NCBI GenBank assembly: GCA_963585895.1 | Contig: OY757904.1 | Location: 160,304,896-160,368,895, forward strand | Reading direction: 5' to 3' | DNA from: Sepioteuthis lessoniana | Lineage: Eukaryota; Mollusca; Cephalopoda; Myopsida; Loliginidae | DNA: 64,000 bases | Part shown: positions 45,151 through 57,409 of the stretch, one piece after another | How the letters are laid out: every line of letters starts with the position of its first letter | Numbering within the stretch: the stretch's first letter is position 1 | Notes under the pieces: model-generated | What the model was told of the DNA's origin: nothing | Databases searched by the model: none | The model's input: only the letters and a program-made list of their open reading frames with translations | Position numbers and translations under genes: made by a program

Positions 45151-47550
45151 ATATATCAGTTGTGTCGAGTCTTGCACTCCTTTTGCGCCCGTTTGCTTCA
45201 TTCTCTTATGATGTGATTAATTTTCGCTTCAACATAATTAGTTCTTATGGCGTTGTTTCGTGCTGTTATTACAAGAAATTCAAATTCTCTCATAAGGTTT
45301 CTCTTTTGTAACATTGTCCAGATCTTCATGTGTGAGATTTCGCCTGTTTGTCACTTATAATATCTTTGCAGTTGTTTTTCTTCTCATTTCGGTTTCCAAG
45401 TTTTTATTGTTATTCTGTTTGTCCTTTTGTTGTCAATGTTGTTTCTTCCCGCTGTAATTAGTCTTTCTTTGTTCTTTTTAATGTACATGTATTGATGAAT
45501 ACTACGCTAACTTCAATGTTTGTGAATCCTCTTCCTTCTAATTTCTTTGATACAAATAGTCTATGTTATTCCTCAGATATAAGGCATTGTGCACCGTCTT
45601 TCACTTTCTTGTCCTCTTGTCCATTTCTGTGTGTTCTTCCCTTATCCGTTTGAAGAATGGTCCCGAGTATTTTCTTGAGGGACAACCCAGATGTTTATCA
45701 TTTTGATGAGTTGTCGGCTGCAGAGCTCGGTTTAGAGAAGCTTTCTCGTTCGTTTGTGGTACTCATTTCGCATTTTCTTTTATCTCCGCTTGTTTAATTG
45801 TTGGCGCTTTCAATATTCCAAAGTACTAGTCATTTTTCTTTTCTCCGAGCGTTTAAATTCTTTCCTCATTTGGTAGTTCTGTTCTTGCTGTTATTTGTCT
45901 TTTTCCACTTTTCTTTATGAGCATGGTACATTTTCTGTGCCAAATTCCGTCCCTATAACCTGGTTGTATATTCTTATTATTTGTGTCAGAGCTTTTTCAT
46001 TTTTTACAAATAGCTGGATATCGTCCATGAACATAAGGTGATTAATTTTTTTCTTGGAATTTTGTAAATTTGTAGTTCCCAATGCACTTCTTACGTTTAT
46101 AATTGAATGACATAATCCTTATTACAAATATGAAAGGCAAAAGCTAACTTCCCTGGGAGATGCTTCGGCAATTTTTTTCTCCTGCTATTAAATCCAATTT
46201 CCACTCTTTCATGGCTACTTCGATGAAGTTTTTGACTTTGTCGGATATTTTGCATATTTTTAGATCTTCTTTTATCCGTCTTTTCGGTATCATATGATTG
46301 GACTTTGTGTAGTCAAATTGTACCATTGCAATATTTTTTCGCCTCGCTTTGGTCTCCTTGAGAGGGTTCTTATCAATGTACAGTAGGTCACGTGTTCTTC
46401 TTGTTCCCTGTGGCATCTTTTGTGTTATTCTGGAAAAATTATGCGGCATACAATCAAATTATAGATCTATTCTTTAATGTATATGGTCAGAAGTTGCCAC
46501 ATCATAGGTAGGCACATTATTGGTCTATAGTTTCTGGAGATGGTTCCTTTTTGGGTGGTCTTTCCGGACCTGGGTAATTTTCGACTTTATCATTCATTCG
46601 GGTATTCTTGTTTCTTCTAGTCATTTAATCCGTAGGAAACTCAGTGTGTCATGGATGGAAGTGATTTTTTACCATAATCCATGGATGCCATCATCAGAAC
46701 TTTTTTGAGTGTTGCTCTGAGTGACTTTAGGTGTATGTCCACATCAAGGCCTTCTAGTCTTTGTAATATTTTATGATATCTAACCATTTTGCCTCTCTGT
46801 TGAATTCTTTTTATTCCTATATCTTACTCCAAAATGGTTTTATTTCCTTTGCATCCGGTTGTTGGTTTGTGCTCGTGCATTTTTAACTTCCTTCCTGGTA
46901 GAACTTTCTTTCGTTATTGCGAAGGTCCAGTTTTGATTCTATTACTTAACCGAATCCCGGTATTTATTGAGTCTCTCTTCTTTTATCAATATCTTTTGAT
47001 TTATCTCTTCGAGTTGTTCTGTTAAACTTATCCGTTGTTTTATTTTTCTTTTGTTTTTTCATCCTAACATAAACCCGTGTGTTTTCCTTCCTTACCACTT
47101 TTACTTGTTGTCAGTTTTTTTTCTTGCCCTTCCAGCCTCATTTTCCATCCAGATTTGTATTTCTGTTCGTGTTCACCATGAGAATAACGATTTTATCTCT
47201 GACTACTTTCGTTCATGCATAAATTAGTCCATTGATATTGCCTATTGGGATATTTGTCAATAATATGTTTACTTTTTGGTTTCTACTTTGACTTTTTCCA
47301 GTCTTAGTTCCAAAACAGATGGTAAAGAACTCTTCTTTTCAGTCATGATTTCTTAACATTTATTTTATCTTCTTGTTTTAACATTGATGTTTTGTGTTTC
47401 ATTTTGACTAGGAGGCTCTTGTTCATATTCTTCGTAACTTACATGTCCAAATCTTTTTGGTACCTCGAGGAAAAAAAATCATTCTTGTTAAATCAAGCGG
47501 ATTCTTCCCAAATTTCTGCTAATCTTTTTCTAAACTCTCTTTAAGCAGGA

Positions 47551-48305
47551 TTTCTTTTAAAATAACACTAAAGTATATTTTGTTGTCTTCTCTGGACCAT
47601 TTTTTTATGGTTGATGACTCTCAGTTGAGTTTTTATCGCATAGAGTATTAGGATTATTGCCTTCATACGTATTCTTACATTCACAGCGTTTCAGCCGATG
47701 CTTCCTTCGGCCATCGTTAGATATTTCTTGTCGAACTCAGGAGCTTATTCGGAACTCCGAACCAAACCCTTATTTTATGCACTGTGCTATATTGTTCCAA
47801 TTCCATTAACCATAATCTAGTACAAGAGTTATGCTATGGTCGGTATTTTTTGTTATTGTATTTGTAATCTGGATTGAACCTGCCACTGCCAGATGATTTC
47901 CCTAAGAAGTTGATCAACACAACACTTAGATCCTTTATTCCACGTATCCTTGTGGACAATTTAGTGTGGATTTTGATCTAATCTTTTTATCAACACCATT
48001 AATTTTTACTCTTACGTACGATTTTTTTACTTTGGCTCATATTTCAATCTTTTTATCTAACCTTTTTGATTTTTAGCTCCCATATCGTATTCATCTCTCT
48101 AATTGGTCGATTCAGCAACTCCACGTAGCTCAATATATGCCCTGTTTCTTTAAGAGGTTCTTTTCTCTAATGTTATTCCCTATCAATTATTTTGACTTCA
48201 TCCTATAAAGGCTGATGGTTTCCCTTTTCTTTCCATTTATAGTCAGCCTTACCCGACTTTTCGATTTCATCTCGTATAACAGCTTTTCGATGTTCCTTTA
48301 GCCAT
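47551..48305. other. Stretch with a possible Penelope terminal-repeat trace
   Basis: No gene. The part at 47675-47740 resembles a hammerhead-type motif (listed separately). The rest may be untranslated sequence of the minus-strand Penelope-like element at 49085-50395, but I cannot show continuity. Confidence 0.3.
47675..47740 (-). ncRNA. Degenerate hammerhead-like motif (weak)
   Basis: Minus strand: CTAACGATG, a stem GCCGA..TCGGC, then TGAAACGCTGTGAATG. The layout of core, stem II and GAAAC resembles a hammerhead, but the core (CTAACGA) departs from CUGANGA and the cleavage triplet is unclear. It lies downstream of a Penelope-like ORF, where such motifs are expected. Confidence 0.3.
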
Positions 48306-48309
48306 AGGT

Positions 48310-48541
48310 TTGGTTTCTTTGTTTAATGGCATATATACATTTGTAAGGTTATTTAATGGCAAAGCTATTCTCCTAGAAGAACAGTAGTGGTACTATTTAA
48401 CCCATAGCTGGGAGGATAAGAGGATTCATAGCTTTCCCAAGAGTATTTGCTCGAAAGTGAACGTAATAGCGCAACTGGAGTTCGAACTCGCTTACTACGA
48501 TTCCGCAGTCCATCGCTTTAACCATTACACCACCTTTAGCC
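48310..48541 (-). mobile_element. tRNA-derived SINE (S3) with a D-like 3' tail
   Basis: Minus strand: A-box-like TGGTGTAATGG and B-box-like GAGTTCGAACTCC in the head (48541-48470), an S1-like middle ('tatgggttaaatagtaccac', 'ctaggagaata'), and then a 3' tail 'gccattaaataacc..atatatgccattaaa..aaaccaaacc', which resembles the tail of family D. It thus looks like a chimera of a SINE head and a D tail. Confidence 0.65.
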
Positions 48542-48739
48542 TTACTTTTAATGGGTGGCATTTCACGACTTTGTATACTTTACCACAACAACATGGGATC
48601 GAAATACGCAATTCTTAGTAATGCTGTATTCTTTTAGGGGCTTGACTTAGAAGAGATATTTTTGAGGAGTCGGGCCACTCCCGAATATTGTACTAGCATC
48701 ATATAGACAACATATCTGTTGATTCTTTTCGGCGTGGCC

Positions 48740-49075
48740 TTTAACATAAGGAACGAGACTTGTGAATCGAGTTACATCCCGGCCGTATTTTTCGTTGCAT
48801 GGATCGGTTATTGTGGCTTGGCTGTTTGTCGAGGCTGCCTGACATGGATGCTAAGACCAACCCTCTTCGAGGCTCAGCGGGACGTCCTCTCAGGCTCTTA
48901 CCATCTCCAGGGGGACGAAGCCTGGCACTCGAGGAGCCCTTTTTTCGGGGAATGTTAACAGGGTCGGGTCATTTTTCAGAAAGCCGGGCATGTCTGGGTC
49001 ACGGCCCAGCGCTCAAACCCACTTTAAAAAAGCCTTGTGCTGCACTCGACCAATTGGTGGAACATAAGACAAATA
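48740..49075. other. GC-richer block of unknown nature
   Basis: Visibly richer in G and C than its surroundings. It holds a 134-codon plus-strand open frame without any motif I know ('GRPLRLLPSPGGRSLALEEP'). The sequence ends around 'gctgcactcgacc', next to the Penelope-like element. It may be a fragment of an unrecognised transposon, an LTR, or a non-coding piece with different history. Confidence 0.4.
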
Positions 49076-49084
49076 ACAACATAA

Positions 49085-50395
49085 GACAGATAGCCTATGG
49101 TGAATTCGATCCAGGTTTCTTGAAACCGACGTTTTGCTCCTTGGGTAGTTGTGGCTATGGAGGTTGTCGTTTGAGCTATTCATTTCTTCTTTATATGTAT
49201 TGATGTTGCTACTAATAGCTTTTGATCGATGTTGTAGGCAATGAACGATTTCTTTCTTTACATTATATGGATGTTGGGAGTTGATTGTGAGCTACTGCCG
49301 GCGAAAGTTGGCTTTCGATGCATGGATGACCTGAATCTTTGCTCTGTGTGAGCTGTTAATATATCTAGGAGGTGCAATTGGCGTAATGGCTATCGTCGTA
49401 AAAAGTGGATACGGCGACACGAGTTCAAATCCTGGACGAGACTGGTGACATTTCACATAGCACTAATACCCTTGGGAAAGGTATCAATTCAATTATTCTC
49501 CCTCCAGCTATGGGTAAATAGTAGGACAGACTGATTTCTTCAGTCTTGGTGAGGCAACTAGTCTAGGAGAAGGAAAACTCTGAATTGAAACCTGTTAAAC
49601 TCCGCTTAAAAACTGACCTTGTGTCATATCCTGCCCGAGCAGAGAGGTTGGTAAATATGGTTAATACAGCTAGGAAGGATAATTTGTCTTTTTCTTTCTC
49701 GATTGTAAACTGTGTAGATGGTCGAATTTAGTTCACATGATCCAGTGGTGTTTGAATGTCTTCCTGATGAGGCTGGAAGATGAATATATTATCTACGTAT
49801 CTAAGCCACAATGATGGCTTTTAATGAGGTAGATCCTAATGTCGTTTCTTCGAGGTATTCCATGTATACATTAGCCAAACTGGAGACAACGATAATCCCA
49901 TCGCCAGTTCTTCTTGTCAGTACATGTCAGACCCTATCCCGAAACAGTTCGTTTCTACACAGAAAGTCAACATCTCCATCAGATTATCTATTTGGATATA
50001 GGTGTGTTCTTCCAGCGACGGATCTACAACCAACTTATCCCGTACCACTGTTAATGTCTCATCAGTGGGTACCCTCGTGAACAGACTTACATCTAGACTC
50101 TCTATCTGGTCGGAATGAAAGAGAATATAACTAATTTTTTCACAAAGAGGGCCATATTCTTGACATATGATGAGGATTTGACCGCTAGTGGGATGACTAT
50201 CTCCTCAAGGAAGCGGTTCAATGGGAGACATACAAGACCTCTGTTGCTGACAATGGGTCTAAATGGAATACCATCCTTATAAATCTTAGGAAGGCCATAT
50301 AGATGTTGTAGCTTGGTGTAATCTTCTGTTAGCTATCTTAATTTCGTTTGTGCCGTGAGATTTTTGTTCTTACAAGGGATCTGTGACAGCTTCGT
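49085..50395 (-). pseudogene. Penelope-like element PLE2, RT part, split by a SINE
   Basis: Minus-strand Penelope-type reverse transcriptase. N to C: 'LQHLYGLPKIYKDGIPFRPI' (about 50310-50250), 'LFTRVPTDETLTVVRDKLVV' with a frameshift (about 50090-50030), 'DNLMEMLTFCVETNYFG', 'SVLANVYMEYLEET' (about 49880-49840), then the active-site block 'WLRYVDNIFIFQP' (49788-49799 encodes YVDN, where YVDD is expected). After a SINE insertion (49371-49659) the frame continues as 'HPYNVKKEIVHCLQHRSKAI' (about 49270-49210) and 'INTYKEEMN'. Loss of the second catalytic Asp, stops and frameshifts make it inactive. It differs from PLE1 in retaining the RT part and lacking a recognisable GIY-YIG. Confidence 0.8.
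49371..49659 (+). mobile_element. tRNA-derived SINE S1, inserted in PLE2
   Basis: A full-length S1, nearly identical to 2436-2726: head 'ggtgcaattggcgtaatgg', B-box 'gagttcaaatcctgg', body and tail as described there. Flanked by gttaatatatctagga (49355-49370) and gttaatacagctagga (49660-49675), a 16-bp target duplication with two differences. Confidence 0.85.
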
Positions 50396-50589
50396 TTCCG
50401 CCTTCTGGGTCGGGTCCTTTTTTACTTTTATAAATTCTTAAATGTTATTATTTCAATGTTTTAAGCGAATACCATTATTTTAAAAAGTGACGTATTTGTA
50501 AAGTTTACATGAAAATATAAAATTTTCCCTAGCTGGCTTCATCGTTTTCTCAAACATTCGGGATGTATCTATGTTTTTACTGCCTCTTT
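50396..50589. other. Short AT-rich spacer
   Basis: Nothing recognised between the Penelope-like element and LINE B. Confidence 0.3.
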
Positions 50590-51536
50590 TGGGTGATATT
50601 TTTCAGTAATAAATAATGGTGCTCTCCTAAGGAGATATGCAGTTTTACAAAGTGCATATTTTTGTATTTCATACAGGCTAGGACTGCCACGTATCTTGTT
50701 AATGTTATCTGTATCTTTTTTTTATCCTACCCAGTGCTCCCACTATTACTGGCACGGTGGTAGTTTTAAGGTGCCACATTTTCTCAATTTCTACTTCCTG
50801 TTTTATTACATTCTCTGACTGATATGTTATTATCTGTTGGCACTGATATGTCCATTTGAAGGCATGTTTTTTTCTTTTATAGTCCTCAACGCCTATATCT
50901 GGTCTCTTGCTCTAATAGTCTGTATAGCAAAGTCCTAGAGAATAATAGCTGCTTTTGACTTCTGTTATTACTTCTAATTAGTGTTTTAACCGTTCTTCCG
51001 ATTTCAGTATTCCATAGTATTTACATACTTTCCAACGAATTAATGTCTTATTCTATCATGCCTTTCTTTATATTCTATTGATGTTAATATTGGGCAACCA
51101 GACACTAAGTACATAGTCATTTAATTTAATTTTTTGTTCATACTATCAACGTACAGGGTTTAATCCGTTCTTTATAATGCTTTCCACTTAGTTTCTATAT
51201 GGTATGTTCTGGTTCAGTGCTACTATTATTAACCCCTCTATCTTCGCCTTCAGTCCAGCACTTTTCTGATATCGATTAGTCTTTACTGTATCTATTTCAG
51301 TATTTCTAATTCTTTATTCGTATCGTCGATGTTTTTTCTTCTTTCTTTATGTTTTTTGCCGCCTCTATTGCTTTATCTTTTATGTCAATTTATTTCAGTG
51401 TGAAATCAAGTTGATTAACAAATTTATTACTTTCTTAACTAGTTGAATATTTTTACTTTTGCTTTTCGCATGTGTTTAGTAACTGTAGAGTTCAGTCTTT
51501 TATAGTGTCAAGTATTTCTAGAGTGGTTGTTTTGTA

Positions 51537-52428
<892 letters not shown>

Positions 52429-54917
52429 TAGGTCAATTCTAGTTGGACTAAATTTCTTCGACCATTTTCTATCTTAACATAAAGATGTTCTATGTCTGAT
52501 TTTGGGTGATTAAATCTGTTGCAGGTCAGTAGTTTCTTAACTTTAGTATCCATCTTCTTTTTTTATTTATTTCAGCTTAACATTCAGGTTATTATATTAA
52601 AACTGTATGTCATTAGAGCTATTTCCGGTGTGTTGATTGCTATAACATTATTTTTTACGTTCAGTTCTGTTCTTAATATACCTCATTTCCTTCTAAAGGA
52701 TTCTTTTCGCATTTTCCTTTATTTATAGCATCATCGATACCATTCACTTTGTTAATTCTTGAATATTTGTTGGTTTTATTGTGTTCTAGTTCCGTAATTT
52801 CCGGGTTTATATCTTGAGGGATGTTTTTAGATTCTCCCTGTGAATCTTTCTTAAATATGACTTTTGTACTTTTTTCAAGACTATACTGCGTCCCTATGTC
52901 GTCACTATATCTTTTTACAGCGCTTAGTATATTTTCTAAATTGTCATCATTTTTACACATAACTTTTATCAGTCCATAAGTTGTTTATTTTTGACCAATA
53001 GTTTTATACTCATAGGCTGTTCTTTTAGTTTCGATTGATTTATAGAGGTATACAAAAGAAAAAGAAGAGACGATAATAAGTTTCATTGAGAGATTCCATT
53101 GTTAATACTTAGATGATTAGTTTCAATCATGCTTTTTCATAGGTTAATCTGGGGTTAGTGTGACACCTTTCCATATTGCATTTTAAGAATATCATTATGG
53201 CGGAGATATCTTTAAAATATTTTGTAATTCTAAAATCTATTCGTGAAGTACACTATCAACATCTTTTTCTTGTCAATCTAAGCTATACTTAGTTTTTTCT
53301 GTTAAGATTAAATATTCTTCATGATCTTCTTGCTTATGAGGGGCTGATATTTGCAGCCATATTTTTTTTTGCTGCCCTATTGTTCTAAAAGGTAGATGTC
53401 TTTACATTCTATGAATTAGACTATTCTCCCCTTTAAAATCGATGCTATCGCTCTATTTGTTGTAGGAAGGTATGTGATTGGTCGATCGTTTTTGCGTTAG
53501 TCGTATCTTTTGTTTTTGGTCGTAGGTTTATTCCTTCTTCAAAAAGTGAATCCTTTTTTTAGATTCTTAAATGATTTCTGAAGTTGATGCGGGGAGGATA
53601 GGTAGTGAATCCAAAAGTTTTTTTTGTTTTATTTATTTTAGGTGATTTCCATTTATGTTTGCGTTTATGTGTATTTATAATCTCTCCTCTAGTAACATTT
53701 TCGTACATTTGCGGCTCATTATTTTGATAAACGTCTTTCATATTTTCAATCCACCTTGCCTTTTTATCATGATTTCTTATGGCTCTCTATATAACCCAGA
53801 AATAATTTCACTTCTTCTATAGTGGGGATTTCCATAAATTTATTCTCTCTTTTTCAATTTTCCGATAAAATTTTGGGTCATCATAAAATATTTTGCTGGG
53901 TCTAAAGAATTTTATTCATTTTTGATATTTTCGTAGACACTGGGCCTTTCTTGGATTTTTTTTTTTTTTTTTTTGCTTCAGCTTTTCTTTTATTATCAGG
54001 TTTGATTATTCGGTGATATCTCATATATTCTTTTAATTTTTCTTGCTTTCCTAGTTTTCACTTTGACACTCTTATTCATTCATGTCTGGGTATTTCTCCC
54101 GCATGTTACTCAATTTCTTTTTGCATCCTTCATTTCCATGTGGGTTGCTTGAAGCTATTTGGTTGCTATGTCAACAGGGTTAATAACTGTTGCAGGTACA
54201 TATATTATTTCATTTTAAAGCGTAAGATTTGATTTAAAGTCTAGTAGAAGATCTTTTGTTGTATAGTTTGCCAACTTTATCTGCATTTGGTTATTTTGCC
54301 ATTTTTATGTATTTTTTCCATTTAGAGTTACTCTGTCTTTCATTTTAGTATCAATTACCTTAGAAAGTTCTCTGATTACATTTTGTTTCATTTCGCCGAT
54401 TTTAATCTTATTTTCTTTGTAGTGTGCGTTTTCTATTTGATGTAGACTACTTAATAATTTGTTGCGTTCATTTTCTGTGGCTGAAGTTTTCATTCAATCA
54501 TTGTTTGATTGTTTTAATATATTATCTGGATTAATTTCGTCCATTTCTATTTCTGAAGTTTCATTTCGGTGCATATCAGCAATAACTTATTCTTTGATAT
54601 TATCTTCTATAGCATCTGGTAAGCGATTTCTTTTAAAGATATATCTTCTCACATAGGCTAGTTTATTGTGATCTAAGTGTGTATTTATACATTTCGTCTT
54701 TTTTCGCCATATCTTGCATGTTCCTTGCGTTGGATTTCTTCCAGATGGTTTATCAACTTCATAAAATAATGCATATAATATTTCTTTATAATCCTTATTT
54801 GACTATTTTACCGCGGATTTTCATTTTTATTGATCGTAGTAGTTCAGAGTTAAGATTATTCCAGTTCTGATGACTATCAAAGTAAGTAGAGAATTTGGTT
54901 CCAGTTGTTGAATTTTC

Positions 54918-54940
54918 TCCTTCTTCTTCTTCTTCTTCTT

Positions 54941-55016
<76 letters not shown>

Positions 55017-55030
55017 TTCTTCTTCTTCTT

Positions 55031-55102
<72 letters not shown>
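54918..55102. repeat. Doubled compound microsatellite [(TTC)n(TTA)n]x2
   Basis: Four alternating blocks: TTC (about 54918-54969), TTA (about 54970-55013), TTC (about 55014-55060), TTA (about 55061-55102). It lies at the 3' tail of the family A fragment that follows. Open frames across it (poly-Ser, poly-Tyr, poly-Leu, poly-Asn or poly-Lys) are artefacts. Confidence 0.95.
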
Positions 55103-55104
<2 letters not shown>

Positions 55105-55316
55105 TTAGAGCTTTTCACATCAGCGATAGCCGATGTTTTTTCACTGAAGTCTGAGTAACAGCAAGTCTTCTCAAGTCTCCAGGACTCTTCTTAGTATTCA
55201 GGCAGTTTTCAACAATGCTGTCGTTTGGATGGTCTCCACTCGTCCGCCAAACTCCAAGTCCTCAAGTCCCTTTAGTAATCCCTTAGTTACTGTTCCAAAC
55301 GCACCAATTACAATTG

Positions 55317-55318
<2 letters not shown>
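55105..55318 (-). pseudogene. RLE-type LINE family A, 3' end fragment
   Basis: Minus-strand C-terminus 'PIVIGAFGTVTKGLLKGLED' and 'GGRVETIQTTALLKTAEY', then the 3' UTR 'cagcaagtcttctcaagtc' (plus strand) out to the TTA/TTC tail at 55102. 5'-truncated, and bounded upstream by an ATT array. Confidence 0.85.

Positions 55319-55362
<44 letters not shown>
55319..55362. repeat. (ATT)n between two LINE A copies
   Basis: About 14 ATT units. It forms the tail of copy 3 and abuts the truncated fragment. Confidence 0.95.
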
Positions 55363-55364
<2 letters not shown>

Positions 55365-56421
55365 CTGGAGAATTTTTCACATTAGTGTTACCTGGTGGTC
55401 TTTCACTGACGTCTGAGAGACAGCAAGTCTCCTCAAGTCTCCAGGACTCTTCTCAGTATTCTGGCCGATCGCAAAAATGTAGTTGTTTGGATGATCTCCA
55501 CCCGTTCTTTTATTTCCAAGTCCTCCAGCCCATTCATTAATTCTTTCGTAACTGTACAAAAGCACCAGTTATGATTGGTATAAACGTCACTTTCATTTTC
55601 CACAGTTTTTTCAGTTGCCTTGTAAAATCGCGGTATTTATCCTTCTTTTCACTTTCTTTTGATTTTACTCAACGGTCAGCCGGGATAGCAAAGTCCACAA
55701 TCTTGCAAGTACTCTTTTTTTTGTTGATTATTATGAAGTTTTGTCGTCTGGCTGAGATTAGGTGTTCCGTTAGAATGTCAAAATTCAAGAGGAGTTTGTG
55801 TATGTCATTCTTCAGGGCTGATATTGGGTTGTGAATATTCTATTTGTTCGTATGGTCAAATTGAAATTTCTTGTACAATTCCCAATGAATCACCGTTCCC
55901 TACCAGTCGTGTTTAGTCTTATACTCTTTCTGTGCTAATTTGCTGCATTTGATTATTATATGATTGATCGTTTCGTCTCTCTCACCAAATAACCTACATT
56001 TGCTGTTTTGTTGCATCTTATCTATTCTTACTTTGATATGATTGGTCCTTAGAGGGTTGTTTTGTGCTACTATTGGGAGAGATTCCATTTCTCTCAAAAG
56101 GTTTCCCTTTCTTAGCCACGTCCAGGTTTTCTCAAGTGAGATATTGATTATTAGTCGTTTAAAAAGTCCATAGAGTTGTTTTTCTTCCCATTTTTGTTTT
56201 CTGGTTATTTCCGTGGCCCCACGTGTTGTCAGTATTGTTTCTGGTGGCTGTAATCAGTCTTCTTCCTCGTTTTTCTATGTAGTCTTCAAGTCATTGTATT
56301 GATGCGTTAAAGCTGTCTTGGCTGCTGGCAAGTTCTCTTCTTCCTTCTTTTCTTGGCTCATAAAGTCTGTCAACATTATCTCTGGGATGTAATGCCTCAT
56401 GCACGGTCATTAGTTGTTGTT

Positions 56422-56519
56422 TTTTTGTTCTCTGGTCCATTTGTTTAAGTTCTTCTCTAGTTCACTTCTTTTTTTGTTCTCTGGTCCATTTGTTTAAGTT
56501 CTTCTCTAGTTCACTTCTT
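56422..56519. repeat. 49-bp exact tandem duplication in LINE A copy 3
   Basis: Bases 56422-56470 are repeated directly at 56471-56519 (tttttgttctctggtccatt...). Since 49 is not a multiple of three, the LINE frame is shifted. Confidence 0.95.
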
Positions 56520-57409
56520 ACGAGAAAAACAGCCCAGGTAATAATTCCTTTGGTGTGGTTTCTGCTTTTTAATTTTCTCTCGAGTAACGTTCTGGTTTTT
56601 CTGAAATATTTAAAAATTTTTCTTTCATGTTCTCTTGTTTAATCGTGTCAGCTTCCAATATCTCTAAGTACTTGTAGGTTTCCTTTTCCTCGAGCGTTCT
56701 AATTTTGTCGTGATTTGGTAGTTCCATCCCGTCCATAAAGTATCGTTTTCCGCTTTTCATTACTAGCATGGCGTATTTTTCGATGCCAAATTCCATTCCT
56801 ATGTCCTGACTCTATATTCTGGCTGTGTGTATTATAGTTTACAGTTCTTTTTCATTTTTGACAAACCATTTGATGTCGTCCATGTACAAAAGGTGATTGA
56901 TCTTTTCCTGCGATTTACTAAGTTGGTATCCAGCTGTGCATTTTCTGAGTATGTTGTTGAGTGGTACCATCGCAATTATAAATAGTAATGGTGATAGTGC
57001 GTTTCCTTGGAATATACCACTTTGGATCTTTGTTTCAGCTAAGGTTTTCTCTCCTGCTGTCTATTCCACTCTCCGGGTTTTCATGGTTTTTCCAATAAAG
57101 TTTATGACTTTATCTGATATTTTGTACATTTTCCGGTCTTGTCTTCCTTTCGTTAAGGATGTGTTGAACAATGTAGAGCAGGTCTTCTGTGCCTTTGTGG
57201 CATCCATTCTCGAGTCGTAAATTTCTTCCCTTATTTGTGCAGATAGTGTTTTCCACATTATAGGTAGGCATGTTATGGGTCCGTAGTTGTTTGGGGCAGT
57301 TCATTTGAGGGGTGTCTTTTTGAATCAGTGTGGTTTTTCCTTTTGTCATCCATTCGGGTACGTTTGCTTTTTGTTGATATCTGTCCATTTTGAGTGCTAG
57401 TCTGTCATG

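Larger units (their letters stand above)
43973..47550 (-). pseudogene. RLE-type LINE family A, copy 2 (longest)
   Basis: Minus strand, N to C: a basic N-terminal region (about 47400-46800), 'LEGLDVDIHLKSLRATLKK' (about 46740), 'TQKGTISRNYRPIMCLP' (about 46550-46500), then 'TRRTRDLLYIDKNPLKET', 'IAMVQFDYTKSNHMIPKRRI' and 'KICKISDKVKNFIEVAMKEW' (46449-46144), the RT fingers and palm. The active site is FMDD (46020-46031) in 'MFMDDIQLFVKNEKAL'. Downstream lie decayed thumb and C-terminal parts to about 44530 and the 3' UTR near 44000. The copy is interrupted by an RTE fragment (about 44900-45150), which also replaces the zinc-knuckle region, and by a D element (44060-44517). Frameshifts and stops are frequent. 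Confidence 0.8.

Noticed and set aside
48799-49203. 134-codon open frame as a host gene
   Set aside because: No known domain, no splice or start context I can support, and the 3' part runs into the minus-strand Penelope-like element.
54827-55158. Poly-Asn, poly-Lys, poly-Ser, poly-Tyr, poly-Leu and poly-Ile frames
   Set aside because: Translations of the TTC/TTA arrays, not proteins.
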